From assembly GCF_007971385.1 (NCBI RefSeq), contig NZ_CP042434.1:4588001-4652000 (forward strand): 64,000 nucleotides of DNA. The letters are read 5' to 3'. This document shows, in pieces, positions 18,044 to 26,492 of the stretch (positions within the stretch are counted from its first letter, which is position 1; every line of letters starts with the position of its first letter). A model generated the notes under the pieces. That model saw only the letters and a list, made by a program, of their open reading frames with translations. It was not told the DNA's origin and did no database searches. This DNA comes from Arachidicoccus ginsenosidivorans. GTDB taxonomy: Bacteria; Bacteroidota; Bacteroidia; Chitinophagales; Chitinophagaceae. The translations under genes were made by a program, and so were the position numbers.

Positions 18044-19054
18044 TTACTGACCAGCAGACAATTTTGCTGCTTCCATAAACCTTTTTACATCTTCCACTTT
18101 CACCTCTGGCGCACTATTGCCCCAGCTGGTGCGTTCATGGTTGATAATGGCCGTCACTTCATCCGGTGACAGGTTGGCCGTTGTACCTACATTGGGCATT
18201 GGCCCGAAACCTTCTTTCTCTCTGCCTGTATAGCCATTCATGATTATACCAACGTACAGCTCCAGGTTATCTCCTGTGACCACGCTACTGCCTTTAAGTG
18301 GCGGAAAAGCCCCTGGAAGGCCTTCTCCACTGGCCTGGTGGCAACTCTGACAGTTGGCGGTGTATAAAGCGGCGCCATCGGCTGAGGCGCCGCCAGCTCC
18401 AGTCTCGGTTTTGGCTGCGGCTTTTTTATACAGAAATTCAGGTGCGGTCGTGCCATCAGGCAGCTCTACCTGCTTGAGTGACTGTAGATAGGCTAACAAA
18501 TCCATGGCTTTTTTGGTAGCGACATATTTTCCGGTTTTTCCTTCCATAAATGCTGCAGGAACATTGACGATGATATCGGTTTTAGCCGGATTGTCCTTAT
18601 AAATGAATAACCACGGGTATGCAGGCATGACAGACTCTTTAACGACAGCTCTGGGATTAAACAGGTGAACAAGGTTCCAGTCCTTGCTGGGCTGGCGGTT
18701 ACCAATATTGGTCAGATCCGGGCCGGTTCTCTCTGAACCCATTAGCGTGGCTGTATTGTGCCAAAGATCCGGTCTTCTGTCCATTGCGTAATCTGCTGCC
18801 ACACTAGGGCGCTTCCCCCAGACCTTATCCATATCCACATTTCTGACCTGTTGTGTATGACAGGCGATACATCCGTTAGCCACATAGAGCGCCTTACCTC
18901 TTTGGGCGGCTGGGCTGAGTGGCACAGCGCCCGGTAAGGGCTGGTTGATTTTATCTGTTTCAAAGGCCGGAATAACCGCAACCAGCAGTGTCAGGCCGAT
19001 AAAAAATGCCGCGGCCGTTGTAAAAAGCTTTTTATGATTATCAAAAAAATCCAT
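18044..19054 (-). CDS. ccoO: CcoO-like cytochrome c fused to a second cytochrome c domain
   Basis: 336 residues. An N-terminal anchor helix (LFTTAAAFFIGLTLLVAVIPAF) precedes CcoO-type sequence with the haem c motif CIACHTQQVR near residue 62 and GPDLTNIGNR. A linker of ~30 residues rich in Ala/Gly leads to a second haem motif CQSCH near 233, with MPNVG and a C-terminal class-I-like cytochrome c. In standard cbb3 oxidases the second domain is on CcoP; here one polypeptide carries both. It feeds electrons to the CcoN-like subunit encoded 20 bases upstream. Haem domains face the periplasm. Confidence 0.88.
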   Translation of the reverse strand: MDFFDNHKKLFTTAAAFFIGLTLLVAVIPAFETDKINQPLPGAVPLSPAAQRGKALYVANGCIACHTQQVRNVDMDKVWGKRPSVAADYAMDRRPDLWHNTATLMGSERTGPDLTNIGNRQPSKDWNLVHLFNPRAVVKESVMPAYPWLFIYKDNPAKTDIIVNVPAAFMEGKTGKYVATKKAMDLLAYLQSLKQVELPDGTTAPEFLYKKAAAKTETGAGGASADGAALYTANCQSCHQASGEGLPGAFPPLKGSSVVTGDNLELYVGIIMNGYTGREKEGFGPMPNVGTTANLSPDEVTAIINHERTSWGNSAPEVKVEDVKRFMEAAKLSAGQ

Positions 19055-19074
19055 GACGGTATATTTTCTGGTGT

Positions 19075-20436
19075 TTATAATGATTGATTTAGCGAAGGAT
19101 TAAGTTTTTTTATGGCCGTAGCGGCAACACTTACTTCTTTTCTTTTAACGACCATCCGGTAAAAATTATAGGCGAAGAACAGGTGAGATAGCCACATAAG
19201 GGAACCGCCAACAGCTCTCCAGACCCAGTAAGGAGCCATCAGTACCACGCCATCTATAAAGGGTTTTCCCTGCATCCAGAGCATCCCTTTTAAGGTACTT
19301 CCATACATTAATGGAACCGTATAGAACATTAGTCCGATCAGTGCCAGCCAAAAATGTGCACCCACCAGGATCTGTGGTGGTTCTTTGCCGGTTAGCCGGG
19401 GTACCAGTGCATAAATGCCGGCCCACATAAAAAAGCAGATAATCCCATACATGGTCAGATGCGAGTGCGCTACGGTAAAGTCTGTAAAGTGCCAGTAAAG
19501 GTTGGTTGTTCTAAAGGCTTCTGCTGTACCCTGCATGGAACCGGTGAAGTAGAAAATGATACCGACAATAAAAAAGGGCAAAGTATAGCTGCCGGAAACT
19601 TTGTGCCAACCGCCCTTGAAAGTCATTAGGAAGTTGGTCGTACCGGCTATGACGGGTATGGCCATCCCCATGCTGCCGACAATGGCTACCGTCTGTAACC
19701 ACCAGGGAATCGGGCTGAATACAAAGTGATGTGAACCAATTAAGGTATAAAACAAAATCTGTGTCCAAAAAGCCAGGATACCCAGGCTATAGGAGTAAAT
19801 AGGTTTATTGAGCTGCTGCGGTAGAAAATAGTATACCACACCCAGCGTAAAGAGCATAAACCACATGCCCACCCCCTGGTGCATATAATACCCTTGGGCG
19901 ATGGTTTCGCCAAGGCCGTTTTGCCACCAGGGAAGGTAAGCGACCAGGGCAATAACGATGGTAAATATGATGGCTGCAATGATATACCAATTAGCGATAT
20001 AGATTTCTGTGGTTTTGCGACGGGCAACGGTATTTAAAAAGTTAATCAATGATAAAACCAGGGCAATGGCAAATGGCAGCATAACTGGCCAGATATACTC
20101 TCTGTATTCACCGCCGGCATTATTGATGCCAGCCATTAAACATAAAGAGCCAGCAACCACTGTCAGGTTGATCAGTATAAGCGCCCACCAGCCCATTTTA
20201 TAGCTGGCCAGTTTCGTGTTGCCCACCCTGGGCACCACGTAGTTGGCAAGACCCAGCATAGCCAGAGAGCACCAGCCCCAGAATACCGCATTGGTATGCA
20301 CGGGCCTGAGTCTGCCAAAACTTAACCAGGCCACGGAATCGGCGTCAGGAGCCACAAATTTAATCCCTAAGTATTCTCCGACCGTTGTACCTAGTAAGAG
20401 CCAGAAAGTAGCGCAGCCCAAATACCAGAGGACCAT
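19075..20436 (-). CDS. ccoN: CcoN-like haem-copper oxidase / NO-reductase-like subunit I
   Basis: 453 residues, about twelve helices. Metal ligands: H47 in RPVHTNAV, H186 in YMHQGVG, H236/H237 in GSHHFVF, and H324/H326 in TVAHSHLTMYG. Tyr230 lies 44 residues after H186 and six before the HH pair, the place of the His-linked catalytic tyrosine of cbb3 oxidases; NO reductases lack it. So the sequence supports O2 reduction at high affinity, while the gene neighbourhood supports NO chemistry; cbb3 enzymes are known to do both. The ATG used here sits at the very start of the first helix and inside the end of the upstream gene. A fusion with that gene is possible (see 20391-21239). Confidence 0.85.
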   Translation of the reverse strand: MVLWYLGCATFWLLLGTTVGEYLGIKFVAPDADSVAWLSFGRLRPVHTNAVFWGWCSLAMLGLANYVVPRVGNTKLASYKMGWWALILINLTVVAGSLCLMAGINNAGGEYREYIWPVMLPFAIALVLSLINFLNTVARRKTTEIYIANWYIIAAIIFTIVIALVAYLPWWQNGLGETIAQGYYMHQGVGMWFMLFTLGVVYYFLPQQLNKPIYSYSLGILAFWTQILFYTLIGSHHFVFSPIPWWLQTVAIVGSMGMAIPVIAGTTNFLMTFKGGWHKVSGSYTLPFFIVGIIFYFTGSMQGTAEAFRTTNLYWHFTDFTVAHSHLTMYGIICFFMWAGIYALVPRLTGKEPPQILVGAHFWLALIGLMFYTVPLMYGSTLKGMLWMQGKPFIDGVVLMAPYWVWRAVGGSLMWLSHLFFAYNFYRMVVKRKEVSVAATAIKKLNPSLNQSL

Positions 20437-21239
20437 TTTGTGAGTTTTGGATCAACTTTTGGCCTTTTTACGGCTTTTTTCTTGGGTTCTACAACGGGCA
20501 GTCCTGCGTTAGATTTTATATTAATCAGCCCTCTTGTATCCTCAGGAGGTAAGGTGCCGGACAGTTCGCTTTTACTTAACGCAAAATCCAGTGCGGATTT
20601 TCTTTTTTCCAGGCTGGCGATTAGCGCTGGATCATTGGTGTCTGCCAGGATTTCAGCGAGCCGATCGGCTTCTTTTAGACGCCGTCTGTTGGAGAGTTGC
20701 CTCAGCACGCCAGAGGTTTTAACCACCATCAAAATGAGCCCCACTAATATGGGTATCATAATCAATACGATCGTAATGATTATGCCGGTGTCTCCAAACA
20801 GGTCACTTGCTTTTTTAGCTGGCTCTGGATCCTGGGCAAAGATGGCGGTTGCCGGTAATAGCAGAAAAAGGGTGGCAATAACGCCTAAGGACTGCCCACT
20901 ACCCTTTTTGGGGGTGGATTTAAATTTTAAGAATGCATCGATTTGTTCGCTATCCATATTTTTAATATAGGTGTCTAGTTTATCCTCCCGTACGGGCGCA
21001 TCATAATCCTTGGTTTCCTGGCGAATGCGACTTTGCCTGGTTTTGAGCCAGAGGGCCAAAAAGACAATTCCCAGGGTAATCAAAACAATAAAAAGAATAA
21101 ATCCGAGCGCGGGGTGTGTTTTGGCAAAAACACCCGCCTGCTCTTGTCCGAAAACAGCCGTGATGGAGGCGGACATGCAGCTGATGGTCAGTGCCAGGAT
21201 AAGTAAATTAAAGCGCTTGTTTTTCATGTGATGCTTCAT
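20391..21239 (-). CDS. Membrane protein preceding or fused to the CcoN-like subunit
   Basis: 282 residues with a signal-like first helix (NLLILALTISCMSASITAVFG), a second helix (LGFILFIVLITLGIVFLALWL), a third ending in an AFA-like site (LGVIATLFLLLPATAIFAQ), a fourth (IIITIVLIMIPILVGLILMVV) and a ~100-residue charged cytoplasmic tail (NRRRLKEADRLAEILAD...). The last ~15 residues in this frame are an out-of-frame reading of the conserved first CcoN helix. Adding one A to the run of four at 20436-20439 would join VDPKLTK directly to MVLWYLG and give a single 721-residue protein. Two overlapping genes remain possible. I know no function for the N-terminal region. Confidence 0.65.
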   Translation of the reverse strand: MKHHMKNKRFNLLILALTISCMSASITAVFGQEQAGVFAKTHPALGFILFIVLITLGIVFLALWLKTRQSRIRQETKDYDAPVREDKLDTYIKNMDSEQIDAFLKFKSTPKKGSGQSLGVIATLFLLLPATAIFAQDPEPAKKASDLFGDTGIIITIVLIMIPILVGLILMVVKTSGVLRQLSNRRRLKEADRLAEILADTNDPALIASLEKRKSALDFALSKSELSGTLPPEDTRGLINIKSNAGLPVVEPKKKAVKRPKVDPKLTKWSSGIWAALLSGSY

Positions 21240-21250
21240 TTAAATAATAG

Positions 21251-21276
21251 ATATAAATACCTTTTTATCTTTTATT
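21251..21276. promoter_or_regulatory. Candidate Rrf2 operator before the oxidase operon
   Basis: TCTTTTATT (21268-21276) is identical to the right half of the rrf2 palindrome, inside a shared 15-mer TTTTTATCTTTTATT (21262-21276). The left half (ATATAAATA) matches only 5 of 9. It sits 12-37 bases upstream of the ATG at 21239. Confidence 0.45.
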
Positions 21277-21347
21277 ATGCTAAAAAAATAGAAATTCTGT
21301 TTAATCTTTTTCTTTTTTATTTAGTTCGATAAAATGACCCTGTTTTT

Positions 21348-21784
21348 TTACTTTATTTTTAAAAAAGTTTCATTTAAATCTACTTGCTCGCTGATCTGTC
21401 CGATTTTTGAGTTTCTGAACAGTTCAACTATTTCCCTGCGGGTATGTTTGTATTGACTGTGCAGTGGACAGGGTTTGGATTCTGAACATTGTTTTAAGCC
21501 AAGTACACATTTGGTAAACAGGCTATCTCCATCTATTAATAGCACAATATCGGAAATGGTTGTTTTAAGGTTCTTTTATCCATATAAAATCCCCCATTGG
21601 GGCCTTTTACGGAATTAATAAATCCCTTTTTGCTTAGATTCTGTAATATTTTAGCAATAAAGTGCTCAGGAGAATCAATGCCTTTGGCGATCTCCTTTAT
21701 GGCAACTTTTTTGTCCTCTCCGGACTGTTGCGCTATATAAATACAGGCTCTGATTGCGTATTCGCAGGTTTTTGAAAATAACAT
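21348..21784 (-). CDS. Rrf2-family Fe-S transcriptional regulator, one frameshift
   Basis: The winged-helix N-terminus MLFSKTCEYAIRACIYIAQ and recognition region SPEHFIAKILQNLSKKGFI are typical of Rrf2. In the restored frame KCVLGLKQCSESKPCPLH gives three cysteines spaced C-x6-C-x5-C, the cluster site seen in IscR/NsrR-type members. The break is in four T at 21563-21566 (A on the coding strand); with five, KRTLKTTISDIVLLIDG is continuous, making a 145-residue protein. Position directly upstream of the oxidase/RIC genes and the shared inverted repeats suggest it senses NO (NsrR-like) and controls the block. Whether it represses or activates cannot be read here. Confidence 0.87.
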
Positions 21785-21800
21785 ATTTTTGATTACAGGG

Positions 21801-21848
21801 CAAAGGTAAAATGAAAAACATTAATAAAAGAGTTTTTTATCTTTTATT
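21801..21848 (-). promoter_or_regulatory. rrf2 promoter overlapped by a perfect 9-N8-9 palindrome
   Basis: The -7 element TACCTTTG is the complement of 21801-21808. AATAAAAGA (21823-21831) and TCTTTTATT (21840-21848) form an exact inverted repeat with an 8-base spacer. Its left half covers the place where the -33 element should be, as expected for an autoregulatory operator. Confidence 0.55.
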
Positions 21849-21862
21849 TTTTTGAAAAAATA

Positions 21863-21897
21863 AAAAAACCGACCACCCAAGGTGATCGGTTTTTTTT
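21863..21897 (-). terminator. Terminator of the Oar-like receptor
   Basis: An imperfect stem built on ACCGACCACC and GGTGATCGGT with a 3-base loop, followed on the minus strand by a run of seven T. It lies 19 bases past the receptor stop at 21916. Confidence 0.8.
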
Positions 21898-21915
21898 AGC
21901 TTGATTGCTAATTAA

Positions 21916-24900
21916 TTAGAAAGTATAGCGTAAACCCAGCTGCAAGCTCCAGGTGCTGGTGGATGAGTAGTTTACATCAGTAGCATTTTTGATCAGGTCG
22001 CCATCATATTCTGAGAGATTATAATAGACTTCCTTGGTCGTATTGTCCAATTTGAATTGCAATGGATTGGTGGAGGTTATCTTTCTTCTATACCCCCAGT
22101 TGGCCCATTTGCTGCTGATCAGATTAGGCAGATTGAATATATCCACACTTAATTGTAATTGGTGCAGTGTACTACCGCTTGGAGATTCAATGGAAAATAT
22201 AGTCTGGGTCAATTTAAAGTCAAGTTCATTGAACCAAGGGGTGGCTGCGCCGTAACGGCTAACATATTCGCCCTTATGTTTGGACAGGTATTTACTGGAA
22301 GCTACAAAGGCATCATAGGCGGCTGCCTGTTGTTCAGCTGAATAGGTAGTACCTGCTTTATTTGTATAAGGTTTGAAGTTAATGTCTGAACCTTTGGCAT
22401 ATACATACATTAATTCTGAATTGCCATCACCAACAATAGATCCGTTCAGTACATAACTGTTCATGCTTTGTGCACTTCCCTGATAGAATAGGGATAAAGT
22501 AGTTGGGAAACGTCTGGAGAATCCATGATTGAAGGTATAGGAGAAATTACCAACAACACGATGTGGCACCGCATATTGAGAATTGTCCAGTACCTGATCA
22601 TTGGAACCGTTAACATTGGCAATGGACTGCCAGGCGGAAGTCGCTCTGGAGCCCGGATTAGGGCTGACTTCTTTCGCTTTGGAGAAGGTATAGGCCAGTG
22701 ATCCGTAAAACCCGCCTACCCTTTTAGTAATTTGTGCCGTGGCAGAGAAAGAGTAGCCCTTATGGGTGTTTTCCAAAACAATGGGTGTACCGACCTCCTT
22801 TGTTGGATAATAATACATATCAGCTCCGCTTGGATAATACAGCCGATTATCCTGACCGCTATAACGCTCAGTCGGGGCCTTTAAATTTGGATTGCGCATC
22901 ACGACAGCATTAATGTCTTTGGTAAACATCAGATCTGCTGTGGCTGTCCAGCCGTTGCCAAAACGCTTGTCTGCACCCAGATTGGTACGCCAAACCTCTG
23001 GAAATTTAAAATGTTTGTCAATCAACACGAAACTCTGAGGTGGTGTAGTGGTCTGCGCCTCTTTGGGAAAGGCAGGTGAATTTGCATAGGCATTAATATC
23101 CGGGTTAAATTTAGTGATACCTGCTGCATCCAGATCCGTTTTATTGTTTAAGAATACCGCATTTTGGTAAACGCCACTGTTGGAAGGCATGTTGGTTAAA
23201 AAGACAAATGGGATTCTGCCAGAAAATACCCCTGTTCCACCTCTGACGATCAGGGACCTATCGCCCATGACATCCCAGTTAAAGCCAATTCTTGGCGAGA
23301 ACAGTGGCGCGTTTTCTGGCCACGCGCCTGTGTTATAATGGGTCATATTGCCGTCCTTGTCAGGGAAGCTTAGGGCGTCAATGGCTGGATTGTCAATGGG
23401 TTTTTGACCATAAATCGGCATATCCATTCTAAGACCATAAGTCAATTTAAAGTCTGGATTGATTTTATATTCATCCTGCAGGTAAACTCCTAATTGGCTC
23501 ATGATCAGTTCGGCCGAGAAAACAGATGGCTGACCTTCAACTAATGAATAAGTATAGCCATAATAAGCAGGTTGCTTTTCATTTAAAAAGTCATCCAGGG
23601 AATTATATACGTAATGCCCCTGTGAACCGCCCATAAACATATTACCTACTTTTTGACGCTCATAGGTGACCCCACCGGTAAAAGTGTGATTACCAGCATA
23701 CAAAGTGATATTGTCAGTGAAGTTTAAAATATTGTTCAGCAGCTCATTATTATTGGTGAAAGGATCCGTGCCGAAGCTGATGAAATTCTGTCCTTTACCA
23801 TCAAAAATATCTACAAAAGGGAAAACCTTACCGCCTTCGGGTTCCCTGATATCACTAACATGGGTATAGGTGGCCAGAAATTGATTGCTCCACTTATTAT
23901 TGATCCGGCTGTTTAATTCTAAAGAGCCCGTCTGGACGATATGATTGGTCCGGTAATTAGAATTGCTGAATGCCATGGAATTGGCGCTGAAGCGGTTGTT
24001 AGGCATTCTGCTGACACCATTGGGTTGTCCGTCCACGATAATCTTACCATTCTGTGGCACACTGGAGCCATTGAGTGGTGAAACGTCATAGCCGCTATAA
24101 GAGGTGTATTTTGCGGTTAATTTATTGGCATTATTGATATTCCAGTCAATTTTGGCCAGGAACTTCGTATTCTGAGACTCAAAATTGGGGAAATTATCAT
24201 AGGAACCCACATCATAGCCATATTTATCCTGTACAAAATCATGCACCTTTTTTAAATCCTCTAAGGTGGTGGTTGATTTATTGCCCGCGTTTTGGGAACC
24301 TGTTGCCACATAAGTAATGCCCGGTATTGAGCTCTTCTCTTTTTCAAAGTTCATAAAGAAAAAGAGTTTGTTTTTAATAATGGGTCCACCTAATGATGCG
24401 CCAAAGGTGGTATTCTTATTGGGTGTTTTGGCCAGCTTTTGTCCATCAACTTTGTAGCCGTAGAAGTCCTGATTTCTGTAAAAACCATAGGCCGTTCCGT
24501 GGAAATCATTGGTACCGCTTTTGGTAACCACATTAATACCTGCACCGGTAAAACCAGATTGACGAACGTCATAAGGGGCAATATTTACAGATACTTCATC
24601 CAGGGCATCCAGAGAAATGGGAGAACCACCACCTGGTGTCAGATCTGAACTTAAGCCAAAGTTGTTATTGAGATTGGCTCCATCTACCTGCAGGTTATTA
24701 TAACGGCCATCCCTGCCGGCAAAACCATTGCCATTAGCCTGAGGCGTCAGACGGGTAAAATCAGTAATTGAACGACTGATACTAGGAAGTTCGGACAGTT
24801 GTTTGGTCGTAATAATGGTACTGGCGCCCGTTTTAAGGCTGGAACCTTTCCTGACCTGGGCGTGGACGGTGACATCGGTGTTATCCGTAGAAGCGTCCTG

Positions 24901-25224
24901 CATATCAATTTTAAGATCATAGGTTTCACCAAGTCTTAAGGTTATGTCCTCTACCTTTTGTGGAACCATGCCTACATAGGTGACATTCAATACATAAGGT
25001 CCACCAACACGTAGACCTTGCAGATCAAACAACCCGTTTTCACGGGAAATGGTGTTATAAACTGTGCCAGAAGGCGTGTGAACGGCTTTGATGGTGGCTC
25101 CCTCTAAAGGAGCACCTGAAGCAGTTACGATCTTCCCGCTGATAGAACTGGTGGTTACCTGAGCCATCATAGTGGCAGGTAACAGCATGATTACCAGTAA
25201 TTGTAAAGCTTTTCTCAATAACAT
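21916..25224 (-). CDS. Oar-like TonB-dependent receptor with carboxypeptidase-regulatory-like domain
   Basis: 1102 residues, intact. After a signal peptide (LLVIMLLPATMMA) comes a ~90-residue carboxypeptidase-regulatory-like beta domain (SSISGKIVTASGAPLEGATI), then a plug domain (LSELPSISRSITDFTRLTPQ) and the Oar-type segment DVRQSGFTGAGINVVTKSGTNDFHG. The remainder is a long beta-barrel that ends in WSLQLGLRYTF. There is no SusC signature, so this is not a glycan-uptake SusC. Oar-like proteins are large outer-membrane receptors whose cargo is mostly unknown. No SusD or siderophore genes are adjacent. It is monocistronic, with a terminator at 21863. Confidence 0.9.
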   Translation of the reverse strand: MLLRKALQLLVIMLLPATMMAQVTTSSISGKIVTASGAPLEGATIKAVHTPSGTVYNTISRENGLFDLQGLRVGGPYVLNVTYVGMVPQKVEDITLRLGETYDLKIDMQDASTDNTDVTVHAQVRKGSSLKTGASTIITTKQLSELPSISRSITDFTRLTPQANGNGFAGRDGRYNNLQVDGANLNNNFGLSSDLTPGGGSPISLDALDEVSVNIAPYDVRQSGFTGAGINVVTKSGTNDFHGTAYGFYRNQDFYGYKVDGQKLAKTPNKNTTFGASLGGPIIKNKLFFFMNFEKEKSSIPGITYVATGSQNAGNKSTTTLEDLKKVHDFVQDKYGYDVGSYDNFPNFESQNTKFLAKIDWNINNANKLTAKYTSYSGYDVSPLNGSSVPQNGKIIVDGQPNGVSRMPNNRFSANSMAFSNSNYRTNHIVQTGSLELNSRINNKWSNQFLATYTHVSDIREPEGGKVFPFVDIFDGKGQNFISFGTDPFTNNNELLNNILNFTDNITLYAGNHTFTGGVTYERQKVGNMFMGGSQGHYVYNSLDDFLNEKQPAYYGYTYSLVEGQPSVFSAELIMSQLGVYLQDEYKINPDFKLTYGLRMDMPIYGQKPIDNPAIDALSFPDKDGNMTHYNTGAWPENAPLFSPRIGFNWDVMGDRSLIVRGGTGVFSGRIPFVFLTNMPSNSGVYQNAVFLNNKTDLDAAGITKFNPDINAYANSPAFPKEAQTTTPPQSFVLIDKHFKFPEVWRTNLGADKRFGNGWTATADLMFTKDINAVVMRNPNLKAPTERYSGQDNRLYYPSGADMYYYPTKEVGTPIVLENTHKGYSFSATAQITKRVGGFYGSLAYTFSKAKEVSPNPGSRATSAWQSIANVNGSNDQVLDNSQYAVPHRVVGNFSYTFNHGFSRRFPTTLSLFYQGSAQSMNSYVLNGSIVGDGNSELMYVYAKGSDINFKPYTNKAGTTYSAEQQAAAYDAFVASSKYLSKHKGEYVSRYGAATPWFNELDFKLTQTIFSIESPSGSTLHQLQLSVDIFNLPNLISSKWANWGYRRKITSTNPLQFKLDNTTKEVYYNLSEYDGDLIKNATDVNYSSTSTWSLQLGLRYTF

Positions 25225-25418
25225 AATTTTAAATTTTACTGCAAAAGAAATAAAATCTCATTTGAATAGAATGGTACGCGTAAATAGTTAATGATAAATT
25301 AATAGTGCAAAGAACGTGTTAAGTTTTGATATATTCAATAGATGGATATAAAATGATATATACAAGTTAATCACATTTTGCTTTTACATATTAATTTAAA
25401 AAATATTTATCAATAGTC

Positions 25419-25448
25419 TTGTTTTTTAGTAGAGTAATAATATATTTG
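25419..25448 (+). promoter_or_regulatory. Consensus promoter of the peroxiredoxin
   Basis: TTG at 25419-25421, exactly 19 bases, then TATATTTG at 25441-25448. This is the best match in the window to TTG-N19-TAnnTTTG. The ATG is at 25490. Confidence 0.75.
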
Positions 25449-25489
25449 CATCATTAAACGCTTTTATCATTTTTTAAATATTAAATACT

Positions 25490-26119
25490 ATGTCCATAAA
25501 ATTAGGCGATACCGCTCCTAACTTTCAGGCGAAGACTTCTATAGGTGATATAGATTTCTATGAGTTCCTTGGCGACAGCTGGGGAGTATTATTTTCTCAC
25601 CCTGCTGACTATACACCCGTTTGTACCACAGAACTGGGTGCGACGGCAGCTTTCCAGGGCGAATTTGAAAAGCGTAATGTAAAAGTACTTGCACTAAGCG
25701 TGGATGGCGTAGAAAGCCACAAAGGCTGGATCAAAGATATCAACGAGACCCAGAATGTAGACGTTCAATACCCAATTATTGCAGATGAAAACCGTGAGGT
25801 GTCTAATCTGTATGATTTTATTCATCCTAATGCAATCGCTACAGCTACAGTACGTTCTTTGCTGGTGATTGGCCCCGATAAAAAAGTTAAACTGATTATC
25901 ACCTACCCTGCTTCTACAGGTAGAAACTTCCATGAGATCATTCGTGTAATTGATTCTCTGCAGTTGACTGAAAATCAAGGCTTTTCTACTCCAGCCAACT
26001 GGAAACAAGGCGAAGATGTAGTGATCTCTCCAAAGATCTCTACAGAAGAAGCAAAACAAAAATTCCCTAAAGGTGTTAGAGAGTTAAAACCTTATTTACG
26101 TTTTACTCCGGCTCCTTAA
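25490..26119 (+). CDS. 1-Cys peroxiredoxin (Prx6 family)
   Basis: 209 residues. The peroxidatic cysteine lies in HPADYTPVCTTELGA near residue 45, with the catalytic Thr and the distal Arg (TVRSLLVIG). The long C-terminal extension (GFSTPANWKQGEDVVISP... ELKPYLRFTP) is the Prx6-type dimerisation domain. There is no resolving cysteine, so an external thiol is needed. It reduces hydrogen and organic peroxides in the cytosol. It has its own consensus promoter and terminator. Confidence 0.95.
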   Translation: MSIKLGDTAPNFQAKTSIGDIDFYEFLGDSWGVLFSHPADYTPVCTTELGATAAFQGEFEKRNVKVLALSVDGVESHKGWIKDINETQNVDVQYPIIADENREVSNLYDFIHPNAIATATVRSLLVIGPDKKVKLIITYPASTGRNFHEIIRVIDSLQLTENQGFSTPANWKQGEDVVISPKISTEEAKQKFPKGVRELKPYLRFTPAP

Positions 26120-26210
26120 TAAGGAATGATGATACTAAAAGTAGCGTGCAATAAATGTAGTTGCATATCTATTTAAATTTTTCTTAGTTAGTTATTACAT
26201 TGTACTTGCG

Positions 26211-26236
26211 GCCCCAATTTCTATTGGGGCTTTTGT
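26211..26236 (+). terminator. Terminator of the peroxiredoxin gene
   Basis: GCCCCAAT (26211-26218), loop TTCT, ATTGGGGC (26223-26230), then TTTTG. The remaining bases to 26492 hold no gene I can support; a 73-codon minus-strand ORF at 26184-26405 runs through this terminator. Confidence 0.85.
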
Positions 26237-26492
26237 TTTGTGCTTGCCTTATATCAGCCATATTCACTGTAAAGCAGCTGATTTTCTTAATAAAATTATA
26301 TTTAGTGGCTATTTGTTTGGGGACTCCTGACATAATGGTTATGTTTGCCCCTTCTGGCTCGTCAGTCTGATGTGCCCCATAAGGTCCGGGATCTGAACCG
26401 ACCATAAAAACAAAGATCCCTAAAACTATTGTTGATTTAGTTTTCTAATAATTATTTTCCTAAACTGATAAAAATAAATTGAATTTATTTAT

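Noticed and set aside
26184..26405. 73-codon minus-strand ORF after the peroxiredoxin
   Set aside because: It runs through a clear terminator and resembles no family; possibly a remnant but not supportable.
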